64,000 nucleotides of DNA from Paracoccus alkanivorans (GTDB lineage Bacteria; Pseudomonadota; Alphaproteobacteria; Rhodobacterales; Rhodobacteraceae), in assembly GCF_003697785.1 (NCBI RefSeq), contig NZ_QOKZ01000001.1, positions 496,001 through 560,000 of the forward strand, written 5' to 3'. Positions 8,930 to 19,330 of this stretch are shown here, in pieces. The position numbers were made by a program, and so were the translations under genes. Numbering within the stretch: position 1 is the stretch's first letter; each line of letters begins with the position of its first letter. Under the pieces are notes generated by a model that saw only the letters and a program-made list of their open reading frames with translations, was not told the origin of the DNA and searched no databases.

Positions 8930-9728
8930 ATTCCTCCCGTGCCCATAGAAACATGCCGGCTGCATTCGCGCGACGAATGGATTCCTCACGGTCAAGCAGG
9001 ATCACGCCGCCTGCCTGCCATGCGATTCCGGCCAGCCCCGCCGCGGCTGCCTGCGTCACGCTGTCGGGGCCGAGCGTCGGCAGGTCCACGCGACGGTCCT
9101 GACCGGGTTTCGGCGCCTTGTAGAACACGCCCCGGGGCCCATTCAAACTGGGCCGTAACCCGGCATGAGCGGCAGCGAAATCCAGCATCGCCCTCGTGCC
9201 GGGCAGAGTCTCGATGGCAAGGCACAGGCCCTGCGCCACCACAGCGCCCTGTCCGACGTCGAAAGGTCCGAGCCCGGCAAGGATGTCCGCCGCCCGAGCT
9301 GCGTCGCGGCGGTCGGCCTCGGAAGGATTGCCGGTCAGCAGGCCTTCGGACGGAAGCAGGTCGGGGATGATCTCCTCGATACCGCAGATTTCCAGTCCAT
9401 GCTCCTCGAACACGTCCAGCACCTCGCGCAGCGCCGCATCGTCTCCGGACTGCATCGCGGTCAGAATACGGGGCACCAGTTGGGCGGTCCGCGGATCGAA
9501 AGCCTCCGGATCAAGGCGCGGGCGGCGAATCGCGCCTGCGAAAACCACTCTTTGCACCCCCTGCCCGATCAACTCGTCAAGAAAGGGAACCAGCCGCTCC
9601 AGCCGGAAAGGCGTGACCGGCATATCGGGCGCAAAGCCCTCGAGCGCGAAGACCAGCGGCTCCTCAAGCGCGGCGATGACGGCAGGGGCAAGCGCGCCCT
9701 GCCCGGCGATAACGGCGGTGCGGGTCAT
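8928..9728 (-). CDS. lpxI: UDP-2,3-diacylglucosamine pyrophosphatase LpxI
   Basis: Cleaves UDP-2,3-diacylglucosamine to lipid X and UMP; LpxI replaces LpxH in many alphaproteobacteria. The 266-residue protein starts [21 protein letters not shown] and contains FAGAIRRPRLDPEAFD, an LLPSEGLLTGNPSEAD stretch and the C-terminal GLAGIAWQAGGVILLDRE block typical of the family (formerly DUF1009). It overlaps lpxA by 4 bases (ATGA), so translation is probably coupled. Its stop codon lies inside one arm of the inverted repeat at 8877-8929. Confidence 0.95.
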   Translation of the reverse strand: MTRTAVIAGQGALAPAVIAALEEPLVFALEGFAPDMPVTPFRLERLVPFLDELIGQGVQRVVFAGAIRRPRLDPEAFDPRTAQLVPRILTAMQSGDDAALREVLDVFEEHGLEICGIEEIIPDLLPSEGLLTGNPSEADRRDAARAADILAGLGPFDVGQGAVVAQGLCLAIETLPGTRAMLDFAAAHAGLRPSLNGPRGVFYKAPKPGQDRRVDLPTLGPDSVTQAAAAGLAGIAWQAGGVILLDREESIRRANAAGMFLWAREE

Positions 9729-10510
9729 GATTTCATCGTCAGGAATGAACGGTCGGAAGGTCCGAGGATAAAGTCCAGCACGTCGCGCTCCATCGATGTG
9801 GCCTCCGTTCCGGCACGGGTGCGGGCGGTGTCGCGGAACGACCCCTGCCCCAGAGCCTCCAGCAAATCTCGCAGCGCCGCGATATCGGCGCGGCTCGCGC
9901 CCCGGCGTTTCAGGCCGACAAGGTTCAGCCCATCCAGATGTCCACGCGGACCCTGGACCAGACCATAGGGAATGACATCCGCCGTGACCATCGTCACCGC
10001 GCCGATCATCGCCCCGCGGCCGATCCGGACGAATTGGTGCACACCCGAAAGCCCGCCGACGATCACGTCATCCTCGAGCACGCAATGCCCCGCCACCGAG
10101 GCATTGTTGACCAGGATGACCCGGTCGCCGATACGGCAATCATGGGCGACATGCGCGCCGGCCATGAACAGCCCGTCATCGCCCACGGTGGTCACGCCGC
10201 CACCGCCTTCGGTTCCCGGATTCATGGTGACATATTCACGGATGCGGTTGCGCGCGCCGATTTCCAGCCGCGCCCGCTCGCCCCGGAACTTCAGATCCTG
10301 CGGGATCTCCCCGACAGAGGCAAAGGGGAAGACCACCGTTTCCGAGCCGATCGAGGTCTCGCCCGTCACCACCACATGGGATTTCAACACCACCCCATCT
10401 GCCAGCCGAACCTGTGGGCCAACCACGCAGAACGGTCCGATCTCGACCCCTGCCCCGATTTCGGCGCCGGGCTCAATGACCGCGGAAGGGTGGATTTTCG
10501 TTTCAGCCAT
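9725..10510 (-). CDS. lpxA: Acyl-[ACP]-UDP-N-acetylglucosamine O-acyltransferase
   Basis: Catalyses the first committed step of lipid A synthesis, moving a 3-hydroxyacyl group from ACP to UDP-GlcNAc. The left-handed beta-helix hexapeptide repeats are obvious through the first two thirds ([22 protein letters not shown]...), with the [26 protein letters not shown] region that includes the catalytic His. The ATG at MAETKIHP gives 261 residues; the start overlaps the 3' end of fabZ by 8 bases. It is followed by lpxI with a 4-base overlap. Confidence 0.97.
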   Translation of the reverse strand: MAETKIHPSAVIEPGAEIGAGVEIGPFCVVGPQVRLADGVVLKSHVVVTGETSIGSETVVFPFASVGEIPQDLKFRGERARLEIGARNRIREYVTMNPGTEGGGGVTTVGDDGLFMAGAHVAHDCRIGDRVILVNNASVAGHCVLEDDVIVGGLSGVHQFVRIGRGAMIGAVTMVTADVIPYGLVQGPRGHLDGLNLVGLKRRGASRADIAALRDLLEALGQGSFRDTARTRAGTEATSMERDVLDFILGPSDRSFLTMKS

Positions 10511-10982
10511 CGGCTTTCGCATCCATCATGGCGGTGAATTCGGCCTGCGCGCAAAGCTGGCCCTCGACGATCCCGCGGCCTTCGAATTTCCAGATCTTGC
10601 CGCCGCCGCGCTTGGCCGTGACATGCATTTCAAGGACATCGCCGGGCACCACCATGCGGCGGAACTTGCATTTGTCGATGGCCATGAAATAAGTCAGCAT
10701 CGGCTGATCGATGATGTTCATGCTGATCCCCACAACCACCGCCGAGGTTTGCGCCATCGCCTCGACGATGGTCACGCCGGGCATGACCGGCTGATCGGGA
10801 AAATGGCCCTGGAAATGCGGCTCGTTGCAAGTCACGTTCTTGATGCCCACGCCGCCCTGATGGGGCACGATATCCCGCACTTTATCAATGAACAGGAACG
10901 GGTAACGGTGCGGGATGATCCGCTTGATAAGGCCGAGATCGGCCTCGGTATAGGGTGCGGGGCTGCGCTTTTCATCGGCCAT
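10503..10982 (-). CDS. fabZ: 3-hydroxyacyl-[ACP] dehydratase FabZ
   Basis: Dehydrates 3-hydroxyacyl-ACP in fatty acid elongation and competes with LpxA for the same acyl-ACP pool, which fits its position directly ahead of lpxA. The hot-dog fold shows [15 protein letters not shown], then the active-site region [20 protein letters not shown] with the catalytic His and Glu. The ATG at 10982 ([10 protein letters not shown]) has an AAGGA upstream and gives 159 residues. A gene for LpxD or BamA, which precedes fabZ in many relatives, is absent here; the upstream gene is the VWA-like protein, 58 bases away. Confidence 0.96.
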   Translation of the reverse strand: MADEKRSPAPYTEADLGLIKRIIPHRYPFLFIDKVRDIVPHQGGVGIKNVTCNEPHFQGHFPDQPVMPGVTIVEAMAQTSAVVVGISMNIIDQPMLTYFMAIDKCKFRRMVVPGDVLEMHVTAKRGGGKIWKFEGRGIVEGQLCAQAEFTAMMDAKADG

Positions 10983-11040
10983 GAGCGTTCCTTGCAACAA
11001 TTTTCCTTGAGGTATCAACGAGCCCATGCATTGGCAAGCT

Positions 11041-13164
11041 TCAGTAGGTTCCGGCACCGGCCCGTCCGCGTGTGGAGGAACCGCCGCCTGCACGACCCTC
11101 GGCCAGCCATCCCGCAAGGATCAACCCCGAAATCAGTATCAGCCACGCCCAACCCGGAAGCAACGGGGTTCGTTCCAACCCGGTGACCGTCGCCGCTTCG
11201 CGTGGGGTGATGGCGATCCAGTCGCGGGCGACGCCCCGGCCATGCGCAGGCCGGCCCGGCGAGACCGTGCGCAGGTCGGGCACGCCATCCGACAGCCGCG
11301 ACACCGCTCCGCCGGTCGTCTCGGCCAATGGCGCCAGCGCCTCGTCGCTGGCGACCGTCTGCTCGAATTCACGCGGAGCAGCCGGGCCGAGCGCCAGCAC
11401 ACGGCGCAGGTCGCCATCACGCAACCGGTAGAGCCCCGGCTCAGGCGCCGTCCAATCAGCCCTGAAACGGCCCGGCCCGGCCTCTTCCAGCGCGAGTTCC
11501 TCGGTTTTGCCATCGGGATGGATGATCTGGACCGGACCGGCGCGGTCCTCCATAGTCCGCCGGGTGAACTGCACATCGAGCCCCGAGACATCGGCCTGCA
11601 GGGCCTCTTCTTCCAGCTCGGGCTCCTTCATCGACCAATGCGCGATGCGGCGAAGCATCTCCAGTTGCGGCCCGCCGCCCTCGAAGCCGCGCCCCCAGAG
11701 CCAGACCTGATCCGAGGTCAGCATCGCCACCCGCCCCTCTCCGACTCGATCCATGACCAGCAGCGGAAGGTCATCGGCACCGGTCATCACCACCTCGGCC
11801 CCGGAATTGGGCTGCACCTCGGCCATGCGCAGCCAGCGCCCCCAGGTTTCGCCGCCGCCTTCCCCCGACGCACCGGGCAGACCGGAAGTCACCGGATGAC
11901 GCCGCCCGGCTTCGGTGAGCGCGGGAGTAAACGGCTGGCTGACCACCCGGCCTGTCGGGCGCGCCGGCAGAACCGAACCCAGAGGCGACAGGTTCAGGCT
12001 TTCGACACTGGCCATTTCCGGCCCCGCCGCCACGAGGATAGCGCCACCGTTTTCCACGTAGCGGACGATATTGCGGAAATAATCCGGTGGCAGAATCCCC
12101 CGGACCCGGTAGCGGTCAAAGATAATCAGGTCGAAATCGTCGATCCGTTCCAGGAAGAGTTCGCGGGTGGGAAAGGCGATCAGCGACAGTTCGTTCACCG
12201 GCACACCGTCGGACTTGTCGGGTGGGCGCAGGATGGTGAAATGGATCAGGTCTACCGCCGCATCCGATTTCAGCAGATTGCGCCAGGTGCGCTCGCCCGC
12301 ATGAGGTTCGCCCGAGACCAGCAGGACGCGCAGCCGGTCGCGCACCCCGTTGATGCTGATCGCGGCGGTGTTGTTGCGGTCGGTCAACTCTCCGGCTCCG
12401 GGCGCGTCGAAACCGACCTGAACAACGTTCTGCCCGGCATGTGTCAGCGTCACCGGCAGTTCCAGCGAACTGTCCATGGGCACCGCGAAGACCTGCTCTG
12501 CCTCGCCATCGATGCTGATGCGCAGATTGACCGAGCCGGTCCGGGCCTCCGGCGGCACCTCGCCCTGGTCCTCGATGCGCAGGCGGATGGTCACCTCCTG
12601 GTCTATCAGCCCGAAAGCCGGGGCCTCTTCGATAACCAGACGGCGGTCCCAATCCTGCGGACGTCCGGTCAGCAGCGCGTGGAAGGGTGCAGGCAGTTCG
12701 GAGGGCAACATGGCCGGGTCGTGGATACGGCCATCGGTGACGGCGATCACCCCGGCCAGCCGCCCTTCGGGTTCTGCCGCGATGGCGCGTGCAAGGACGG
12801 TGGCCAGCAACGTGCCGTCGGGATCGTCGCCCACCGTCACCCGCCGCAATTCGGTATTCGGCAGCGCGGAAATCTGCTGGCCAAGCTGATCCACGGCGGC
12901 ATCGGTCTGTTCGCCGCGTCCGGGCAGATTCTGGCTGGCACTGCGATCATCCAGCAGGATCACGATATCCGACAGCCCCGCCCGGCTGCCCAGTTCCAGT
13001 GCCGGTCCGGCAAGTGCCGCAGCCGCCGCCAGGCCCGCCAGCCCCCGCCAGACCCAGCCACGCAGGCCGCGCCAGAGCGCAAAGCCCGCGACCAGAACCG
13101 CGAGCCCGGCCAGCGCGGCGATGGCCCACCAAGGCAATGCCGGATCGAAGCGCAGCGCGGTCAT
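11041..13164 (-). CDS. Membrane protein with VWA/glutamine-amidotransferase-like regions
   Basis: A 707-residue membrane protein. It has N-terminal hydrophobic segments at about 13-31 and 35-57, a VWA-like opening ([15 protein letters not shown] near 65-79) that keeps D-x-S-x-S-like character, and a long periplasm-like middle. The region [39 protein letters not shown] resembles the class I amidotransferase-like fold found in proteins of MoxR clusters. One membrane segment near the C-terminus ([20 protein letters not shown]) follows. It overlaps the DUF4159 gene by 4 bases and is fourth in the moxR operon. Catalytic residues for an amidotransferase are not evident. Biochemical role unknown. 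Confidence 0.75.
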   Translation of the reverse strand: MTALRFDPALPWWAIAALAGLAVLVAGFALWRGLRGWVWRGLAGLAAAAALAGPALELGSRAGLSDIVILLDDRSASQNLPGRGEQTDAAVDQLGQQISALPNTELRRVTVGDDPDGTLLATVLARAIAAEPEGRLAGVIAVTDGRIHDPAMLPSELPAPFHALLTGRPQDWDRRLVIEEAPAFGLIDQEVTIRLRIEDQGEVPPEARTGSVNLRISIDGEAEQVFAVPMDSSLELPVTLTHAGQNVVQVGFDAPGAGELTDRNNTAAISINGVRDRLRVLLVSGEPHAGERTWRNLLKSDAAVDLIHFTILRPPDKSDGVPVNELSLIAFPTRELFLERIDDFDLIIFDRYRVRGILPPDYFRNIVRYVENGGAILVAAGPEMASVESLNLSPLGSVLPARPTGRVVSQPFTPALTEAGRRHPVTSGLPGASGEGGGETWGRWLRMAEVQPNSGAEVVMTGADDLPLLVMDRVGEGRVAMLTSDQVWLWGRGFEGGGPQLEMLRRIAHWSMKEPELEEEALQADVSGLDVQFTRRTMEDRAGPVQIIHPDGKTEELALEEAGPGRFRADWTAPEPGLYRLRDGDLRRVLALGPAAPREFEQTVASDEALAPLAETTGGAVSRLSDGVPDLRTVSPGRPAHGRGVARDWIAITPREAATVTGLERTPLLPGWAWLILISGLILAGWLAEGRAGGGSSTRGRAGAGTY

Positions 13165-15920
13165 GGGGCAAGCTCCTCCTCGACACGCAGGCGATCAAGC
13201 AGCGCCGGCACATGCACCTGATCAGATTTATAATTTCCTGTAAGCACATACATGATCAAGTTAATGCCGAATCTGAAGGATATTTCACGCTGGCGTTCAC
13301 CCTCCCAACCACCGCCGATGGGAAAGCTGGGATAACCGTTGTCATCGACCGCCCATGCCTCGGCCCAGCTGTTGCCCCCGATCACCACCGGGCTGACGCC
13401 ATCATTGAGCTGCCGGAACGGCATGCCCTCGCGCGCTTCGGCCCGCATCGTCGGAGCCTCGACCCAGACCGGACGGCCCTGCCAGCGGCCCGGAAAATCC
13501 TCGAGCAGGTAAAAGCTGCGCGACAGCACGTGATCCTCGGGAACCGGGGCAAGCGGCGGGATCTCCAGCGGCGCGGCCAATGTCTGCAAGGATGCCGACA
13601 TGTCCGGCCCTCCTACTCCGGCAACATCCCCGTCCCTTGTGTCGAACAGGATCATGCCTCCCAACCGCAGATAATGGTTCAACCGCAGATAGGCCTGCGG
13701 AGACGGCATCGGCTGGTCCGCGGTCACCGGCCAGTAGATGAAAGTCAGCATCGAAAGGTCATCTTCGTTCAGGTCGATGCCGATCGGTTCCCCGGGTTCC
13801 ACGGATGTCCGTTGCCGCAGGGCAAGGGACAATCCGCGCAGCCCCTCGTAGGAGGTCTGGTCGACCTCCTCGTCGCCCGTTTCCACATAGGCCAGCGCGA
13901 CCTCGTTCGCCGCGCGGATCAGTTCGGAGTCGAGAACCGGTTCCTGCGCGGTCGCACGCTCACCCGGCAAGCCGAACAGCGCCACCAGAAAAAGCGCGGC
14001 GATCCTGCCCCCACGCGCCAACGCGGCCGAGCCCAGCACATCCAACGCGAGGATCAGCGCGGCAGCGGCCAGCAGCAGGCCCTTGAGGTCCCGTCCCGGC
14101 ACGTCGGAGCGGTCCTCGAACACGGCCCCGGGCCACTCCGCCAAGGTGAAATGCCCGCCCGCATTCAGTGCAAGCCGCCGCTCCCCCGCTGCGTAGATTC
14201 CAGCCGGACGGTCCGGCCCCGTCCCCTTTGCCAGATCCTCGGCTGCCACGGGCGCCAGATCCTCGGCGGGATGGGAACGGCCAAAGCCGTCCAGCACCAT
14301 TTCGGGGGTCCAGAACGGATGTTCGCGATCGTCCGCCTGCTGCTCGGCCGGAGTGGTGCGTGCGGTCGCGACCAGGCGCTCCAGCATCTGCACGAACAGG
14401 CCCGAAAGCGGCAGATTAGACCATTCGGCATTGGCGGTGACGTGGAACAGTACCACCTGCCCCTGCCCGAGGCGGTCGCGGGTCACCAGCGGGGTGTTGT
14501 CGCTCAGCGAGGCGATCGTGCGCTCGGCAAGCTCGGGCGAGGGTTGCGCCATCAGTTGTGCCCGAACGGTAACGTCACCCGGAGACGTCAGCCCTGCAAA
14601 GGGCCCGTCGGTATCGAAAGGCTCCAACCCGCGCGGATCGCCCCAACTCAGCGCGCCGCCGATATCACGCCCGCCCTGCCGCAATGTCACAGGCAATAGC
14701 GGCTCGTCCATCAACCCCTCATATCCCGCCATGCGCGGCCCGGCGAAACGGATCAGCAGCCCGCCCGCATCGACCCACTCGGCCAGTTCGCCTATCTCGG
14801 CCATCTCGACCTGATCGGCGAGGATGATCACGTCGGGCGCGGCATCCAGCACATCGCCAAGCCCCCCCTCGACCAGATCGCTTGTCGGCGCCAGCGCCCG
14901 GCGCAGGTAATAGAGCGGCGACAGAAGCTGCTGCCCCTCGGCATGCGCGTCGGCATCACCGACCAGCCCGACCTTGCGCCGCTTGACCCGATCATCGGCC
15001 AGCACCACCGCCCCGGCATGCGCCTCGCCCTCGACCTGGAAACGGGTGACGCGGTTGCGCAGTTCCGGCGGCAGGTCGATGGCCGTGGGACGCGTGGTGA
15101 TGCCCGCCTCGGTGATCGCTTCGCCGGGGGCAAGGCGCGCCAGCTCCCGCTCGACCCCTTGCGGATCGGGCCCGATGGCAAGGATCTCGGGCGCAGTCTG
15201 ATCCGTCGAGGTCAGCGTCAGTGACGGGGTATCCTCGTCATGCAGGCTGAGCGCCCGGACGGGCACCGCGGGCGGCACGACCGTAACGCTCCCCCGAGCC
15301 AGCAGGGCCGCCAGCCACTCGTCGCGATTAGGGTGATCGAGGCCATCCGCCAGCCACAGCGTCGAAAGGGAACCGTCAGGCAGATCGGCCAGCGCGGCTT
15401 CGGGATCGTCAGGCAGAGCCGTCTCCCATGAAACCGGCCGCGCCGCGCGCAGCCGGGCCAGCAGGGTATCGGCAGCCGCAAAGACCAGCGGCTCGGCTCC
15501 GCTGCGCCCATCGGCCAGCAACAAGGCAGCGGGGCGGCCATCCGCCGCAGCTTCGGTCAGCGCCCGCTCGGCCCGGGTCTGTCGGCCGGCCCAACCGGGC
15601 GCAGCCGCCCAGCCCGCGTCCATGACCACCAGCAACGGCCCATCCGACCCGGTCCGCAGAACAGGTTTCCAGACCGGGCCGGCGAAGGCAAGGATCAGTG
15701 CCGCGACCGCCAGCAGCCGCAGCAGCAGCAGCCACCAGGGTGTCCGGCGTGCAACAGGCGTCCGGTCGGTCAGTCCCCGCAGCAGCGCGACACCGGGAAA
15801 GGCCACGCGGCGCGGCGTCGGCGGCATGGCGCGCAGGATCAGCCAGAGCACCGGCAGGACGATCAGCGCCGATAGCACCCAGGGGGTCACGAAACCGAGT
15901 GGACCGAGAATCAGCATCAC
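13161..15920 (-). CDS. BatA N-terminal / DUF4159 domain membrane protein
   Basis: A 919-residue protein. The N-terminus (LGFVTPWVLSALIVLPVLWLILRAMPPTPRRVAFPGVALLRGL..., two membrane segments in the first 85 residues) is the BatA/aerotolerance-type leader. A long periplasm-like region follows, then two further hydrophobic segments near 620-660. The last ~230 residues (DLSMLTFIYWPVT...YLRLGGMILFDTRDGD...FYLLEDFPGRW...NGVSPVVIGGNSWAEAW-like) match DUF4159. It overlaps DUF58 upstream and the 707-residue gene downstream by 4 bases each. Such proteins occur with MoxR and DUF58 genes in many bacteria; the role is not established, and envelope homeostasis is a guess. Confidence 0.82.
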   Translation of the reverse strand: MMLILGPLGFVTPWVLSALIVLPVLWLILRAMPPTPRRVAFPGVALLRGLTDRTPVARRTPWWLLLLRLLAVAALILAFAGPVWKPVLRTGSDGPLLVVMDAGWAAAPGWAGRQTRAERALTEAAADGRPAALLLADGRSGAEPLVFAAADTLLARLRAARPVSWETALPDDPEAALADLPDGSLSTLWLADGLDHPNRDEWLAALLARGSVTVVPPAVPVRALSLHDEDTPSLTLTSTDQTAPEILAIGPDPQGVERELARLAPGEAITEAGITTRPTAIDLPPELRNRVTRFQVEGEAHAGAVVLADDRVKRRKVGLVGDADAHAEGQQLLSPLYYLRRALAPTSDLVEGGLGDVLDAAPDVIILADQVEMAEIGELAEWVDAGGLLIRFAGPRMAGYEGLMDEPLLPVTLRQGGRDIGGALSWGDPRGLEPFDTDGPFAGLTSPGDVTVRAQLMAQPSPELAERTIASLSDNTPLVTRDRLGQGQVVLFHVTANAEWSNLPLSGLFVQMLERLVATARTTPAEQQADDREHPFWTPEMVLDGFGRSHPAEDLAPVAAEDLAKGTGPDRPAGIYAAGERRLALNAGGHFTLAEWPGAVFEDRSDVPGRDLKGLLLAAAALILALDVLGSAALARGGRIAALFLVALFGLPGERATAQEPVLDSELIRAANEVALAYVETGDEEVDQTSYEGLRGLSLALRQRTSVEPGEPIGIDLNEDDLSMLTFIYWPVTADQPMPSPQAYLRLNHYLRLGGMILFDTRDGDVAGVGGPDMSASLQTLAAPLEIPPLAPVPEDHVLSRSFYLLEDFPGRWQGRPVWVEAPTMRAEAREGMPFRQLNDGVSPVVIGGNSWAEAWAVDDNGYPSFPIGGGWEGERQREISFRFGINLIMYVLTGNYKSDQVHVPALLDRLRVEEELAP

Positions 15921-16786
15921 CCCTCCAGCATCCGGTAAAGCCAGCTCAGCGCAACAGCGGGGGCGTGGTCGGTCGTGTGATGCCCGAAATGCCAGCCGGC
16001 ACTCTCGGCCTGTGCCCGCAGCCAGTCGCGGCGCTCGGCCAGCCGGGCCAGGTATGCCTCACGCAGTCCGGCGGCGTCCCGGCTGTCGTGGCGGATCGCG
16101 CCGGATAGCGAACGGAACAGGACTGCGCCGGAATAGGGGAAATTTTCCTCGTCCGGATCCAGCACCTGCATGAGCACACCCCGGACACCCAGACCCGCGG
16201 CCCGGGCCAGCAGGGCTTCGAGCCAGGCCGGATCGGCCAGAAAATCGGAAAGAATCACCAGACGCTGGTTCGGGCGCAGCGCTTCGGGCGATGGCGAGTC
16301 ATCATCGCCCTGAGCCGGAACCGCACCGATCAGCCCCTCTGCCAGCCTTTCGGCCTGCATCCGTCCCGACCGGGCAGGCTGGCCAAGTAGGCCGACCCGT
16401 TCGCCGCCACGCAGCAATACCATCCCCAGAGCCAGCGCCAGCAATTGCGCGCGTGCGTTCTTGTCAGGGCGGTCCCGCGCACCGGAATAGGTCATCCCCT
16501 GCCCACGCGAGACCCACAGCGCGACCGCCTGTGCCGTCTGCACCTCGCGGTCACGGACGAATTGAGAATCCGAACGGGCCGAGCGGCGCCAGTCGATACT
16601 GCGCGCGGTATCGCCATGGGTTGCGGGACGGTATTGCCAGAAATCCTCGCCCGGACCGGCGCGCCGCAGCCCATGCGCGCCGGGCGCGACCATCGCCGCC
16701 AGGCGTTCCGCCGACAGGATCAGGCCGGGCAGATGAGCGCTGGCCGCCTGCGCCTGCGCGCGAAGTTCCGTGGTGGTCAGTGCCAA
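15917..16786 (-). CDS. DUF58 domain-containing protein
   Basis: A 289-residue soluble protein with the DUF58 signature FWQYRPATHGDTARSIDWRRSARSD in its first third. It is followed by a VWA-like alpha/beta region (LVILSDFLADPAWLEALLARAAGLGVRGVLMQVLDPDE). DUF58 proteins are typical partners of MoxR AAA+ ATPases and are thought to help the ATPase act on a VWA or metal-dependent target. It starts 7 bases after the moxR stop and overlaps the DUF4159 gene by 4 bases, so the four genes form a tight operon. Confidence 0.9.
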   Translation of the reverse strand: MALTTTELRAQAQAASAHLPGLILSAERLAAMVAPGAHGLRRAGPGEDFWQYRPATHGDTARSIDWRRSARSDSQFVRDREVQTAQAVALWVSRGQGMTYSGARDRPDKNARAQLLALALGMVLLRGGERVGLLGQPARSGRMQAERLAEGLIGAVPAQGDDDSPSPEALRPNQRLVILSDFLADPAWLEALLARAAGLGVRGVLMQVLDPDEENFPYSGAVLFRSLSGAIRHDSRDAAGLREAYLARLAERRDWLRAQAESAGWHFGHHTTDHAPAVALSWLYRMLEG

Positions 16787-16793
16787 AGCCGCC

Positions 16794-17801
<1,008 letters not shown>

Positions 17802-17844
17802 GACAATGCCCTTCTGCTGCTCTAGACCAGAGCATAAGGAAGTC

Positions 17845-18414
17845 ATGAAGGGGCGACCATATCGAATGCCGAATCAGACTGACAATAACGTGAGCGCCGA
17901 GGGAATCGCCGCAGCGGCCAGCAAGGCGGCCCAAAAGGGCGGGTTGCCGCCGGTGCATCTGTGGAACCCGCCATTCTGCGGCGATCTGGACATGGAGATT
18001 CGGGCGGACGGGACCTGGTTCTACCAGGGCACGCCAATCGGACGGTCCGCGATGGTGCGGCTGTTCTCGACCGTGCTGAAGCGCGAGGATGACAGGTTCT
18101 TCCTTGTCACCCCCGTGGAAAAGGTGGGGATTCGCGTCGAGGACGCGCCCTTCATCGCCACCGATGCCGAGATAGCCGCCGACCGTATCACCTTCACCAC
18201 CAATGTCGGCGATGAAGTCACTGCCGATGCCGATCATCCGATCATCATTCGCGGCGACAAGGCCGAGCCAAGACCCTATGTTCACGTCCGCGCGGGGCTC
18301 GAGGCGCTGATCGACCGCAAGACCTTCTACCGGCTGGCTGCCGCCGCCGAGGACGGGCCTGACGGACGGGCGGGAGTCCATTCGGGCGGGCAGTTCTTTG
18401 CCCTTGAGGTATAA
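17845..18414 (+). CDS. DUF1285 domain-containing protein
   Basis: A protein of about 189 residues with the DUF1285 pattern GLPPVHLWNPPFCGDLDMEIRADGTWFYQGTPIGRSAMVRLFSTVLKREDDRFFLVTPVEKVGIRVEDAPF. No membrane segment or catalytic site is apparent. Two starts are possible: the ATG at 17845 with an AAGGA 4 bases upstream, and the ATG at 17866 (MPNQTDNN), which lacks a well-spaced site. It is divergent from moxR and followed after 6 bases by the hydroxypyruvate isomerase gene. In many alphaproteobacteria it neighbours MoxR genes; function unknown. Confidence 0.85.
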   Translation: MKGRPYRMPNQTDNNVSAEGIAAAASKAAQKGGLPPVHLWNPPFCGDLDMEIRADGTWFYQGTPIGRSAMVRLFSTVLKREDDRFFLVTPVEKVGIRVEDAPFIATDAEIAADRITFTTNVGDEVTADADHPIIIRGDKAEPRPYVHVRAGLEALIDRKTFYRLAAAAEDGPDGRAGVHSGGQFFALEV

Positions 18415-18420
18415 AGTCCG

Positions 18421-19176
18421 ATGCCGCGCTTTGCCGCCAATCTCACCAAGCTCTTCACCGAAATGCCGATCGAGAACCGGTTTTCCGCGGCCGCCGAGGC
18501 GGGGTTCACGGGCGCCGAGATTCTGTTTCCCTACGATATTCCCGCTGCCAAGCTTGCCCGTGCCGCCATCGCGGCGGGCCTGGAGATCGTGCTGATCAAC
18601 ACGCCGCCTCCGAATTGGGCGGGCGGGCCGCGCGGTTTCGCCGCCATACCCGGGCTCGAAGAACGCTTTCGCCATGATTTCGACCGTGCCTTGAGATTCG
18701 CGCGCGCACTGCGGGCACGGCACATCCATGTCATGGCGGGCGCGACGCAGGATCCCGCGGCAAGAACCACATTCGTCGAGAATCTGACCTGGGCCACTGA
18801 ACGGGCTCCGCATGCCAGCCTGACCATCGAGGTCATCAACAGAACCGACATGCCCGGCTATTACCTGTCTGATTTCGAACTTGCCGCGGGGATCATCGCG
18901 GAAATCGGGGCTCCGAATCTGGGGCTGCAGTTCGACACGTATCACGCCCAGGCAATCACCGGCGATGCGATGGAATGCTGGCGGAAACACGCCCCGATCA
19001 TCCGTCATGTCCAGATCGCAGGCTATCCCGGTCGCCACGAACCCGCCGGCGGCGAGATCGACTATCCGGCCTTTTTCGCGGCCCTGGATGCATCGGGTTA
19101 CCGCGGATGGGTAAGCGCGGAATATGACCCGGAACACCTGACCGAGAACGGGCTGGGCTGGCTGCCGCGCGGCTAG
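18421..19176 (+). CDS. hyi: Hydroxypyruvate isomerase family protein
   Basis: A 251-residue TIM-barrel protein of the xylose isomerase-like superfamily. The start MPRFAANLTKLFTEMPIENRFSAAAEAGFTGAEILFPYD is characteristic of Hyi, which interconverts hydroxypyruvate and tartronate semialdehyde. Metal-ligand candidates appear in IEVINRTDMPGYYLSD, LQFDTYHAQ, IRHVQIAGYPGRHEP and WVSAEYDPE. It follows the DUF1285 gene closely. No glyoxylate carboligase or tartronate semialdehyde reductase gene is adjacent, so a related isomerase role cannot be excluded. Confidence 0.85.
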   Translation: MPRFAANLTKLFTEMPIENRFSAAAEAGFTGAEILFPYDIPAAKLARAAIAAGLEIVLINTPPPNWAGGPRGFAAIPGLEERFRHDFDRALRFARALRARHIHVMAGATQDPAARTTFVENLTWATERAPHASLTIEVINRTDMPGYYLSDFELAAGIIAEIGAPNLGLQFDTYHAQAITGDAMECWRKHAPIIRHVQIAGYPGRHEPAGGEIDYPAFFAALDASGYRGWVSAEYDPEHLTENGLGWLPRG

Positions 19177-19227
19177 ATCATATTGCGCAAGCGGCTATTC
19201 TCATATTGCAACAAAAGGAACCGAGCC

Positions 19228-19302
19228 ATGAACACCATCATCTATATCATCGGACTCGTGGTCGTGGTGCTGTTCATCCTGTCCTTCCTCGGGCTGCGCT
19301 AG
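19228..19302 (+). CDS. 24-residue single-pass membrane peptide
   Basis: A very short frame encodes [20 protein letters not shown] followed by LGLR: almost wholly a single transmembrane helix with a short basic C-terminal end. A good AAAAGGAA site lies 7-8 bases before the ATG, supporting translation. Small proteins of this shape (Met-Asn, hydrophobic helix, Phe-Gly/Leu-Gly-Leu-Arg end) recur in Rhodobacteraceae. It lies between hyi and the glutaminase gene, 51 bases after hyi and 28 before glsA. Function unknown; a membrane-partner peptide is likely. Confidence 0.7.
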   Translation: MNTIIYIIGLVVVVLFILSFLGLR

Positions 19303-19330
19303 GTCCGAAAGGCAGGGGAAACGGCACCGC

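Noticed and set aside
12789-14699. A plus-strand open frame of over 600 codons antisense to the DUF4159 and VWA-like genes
   Set aside because: It has no start signal or domain and mirrors the codon bias of the minus-strand genes.
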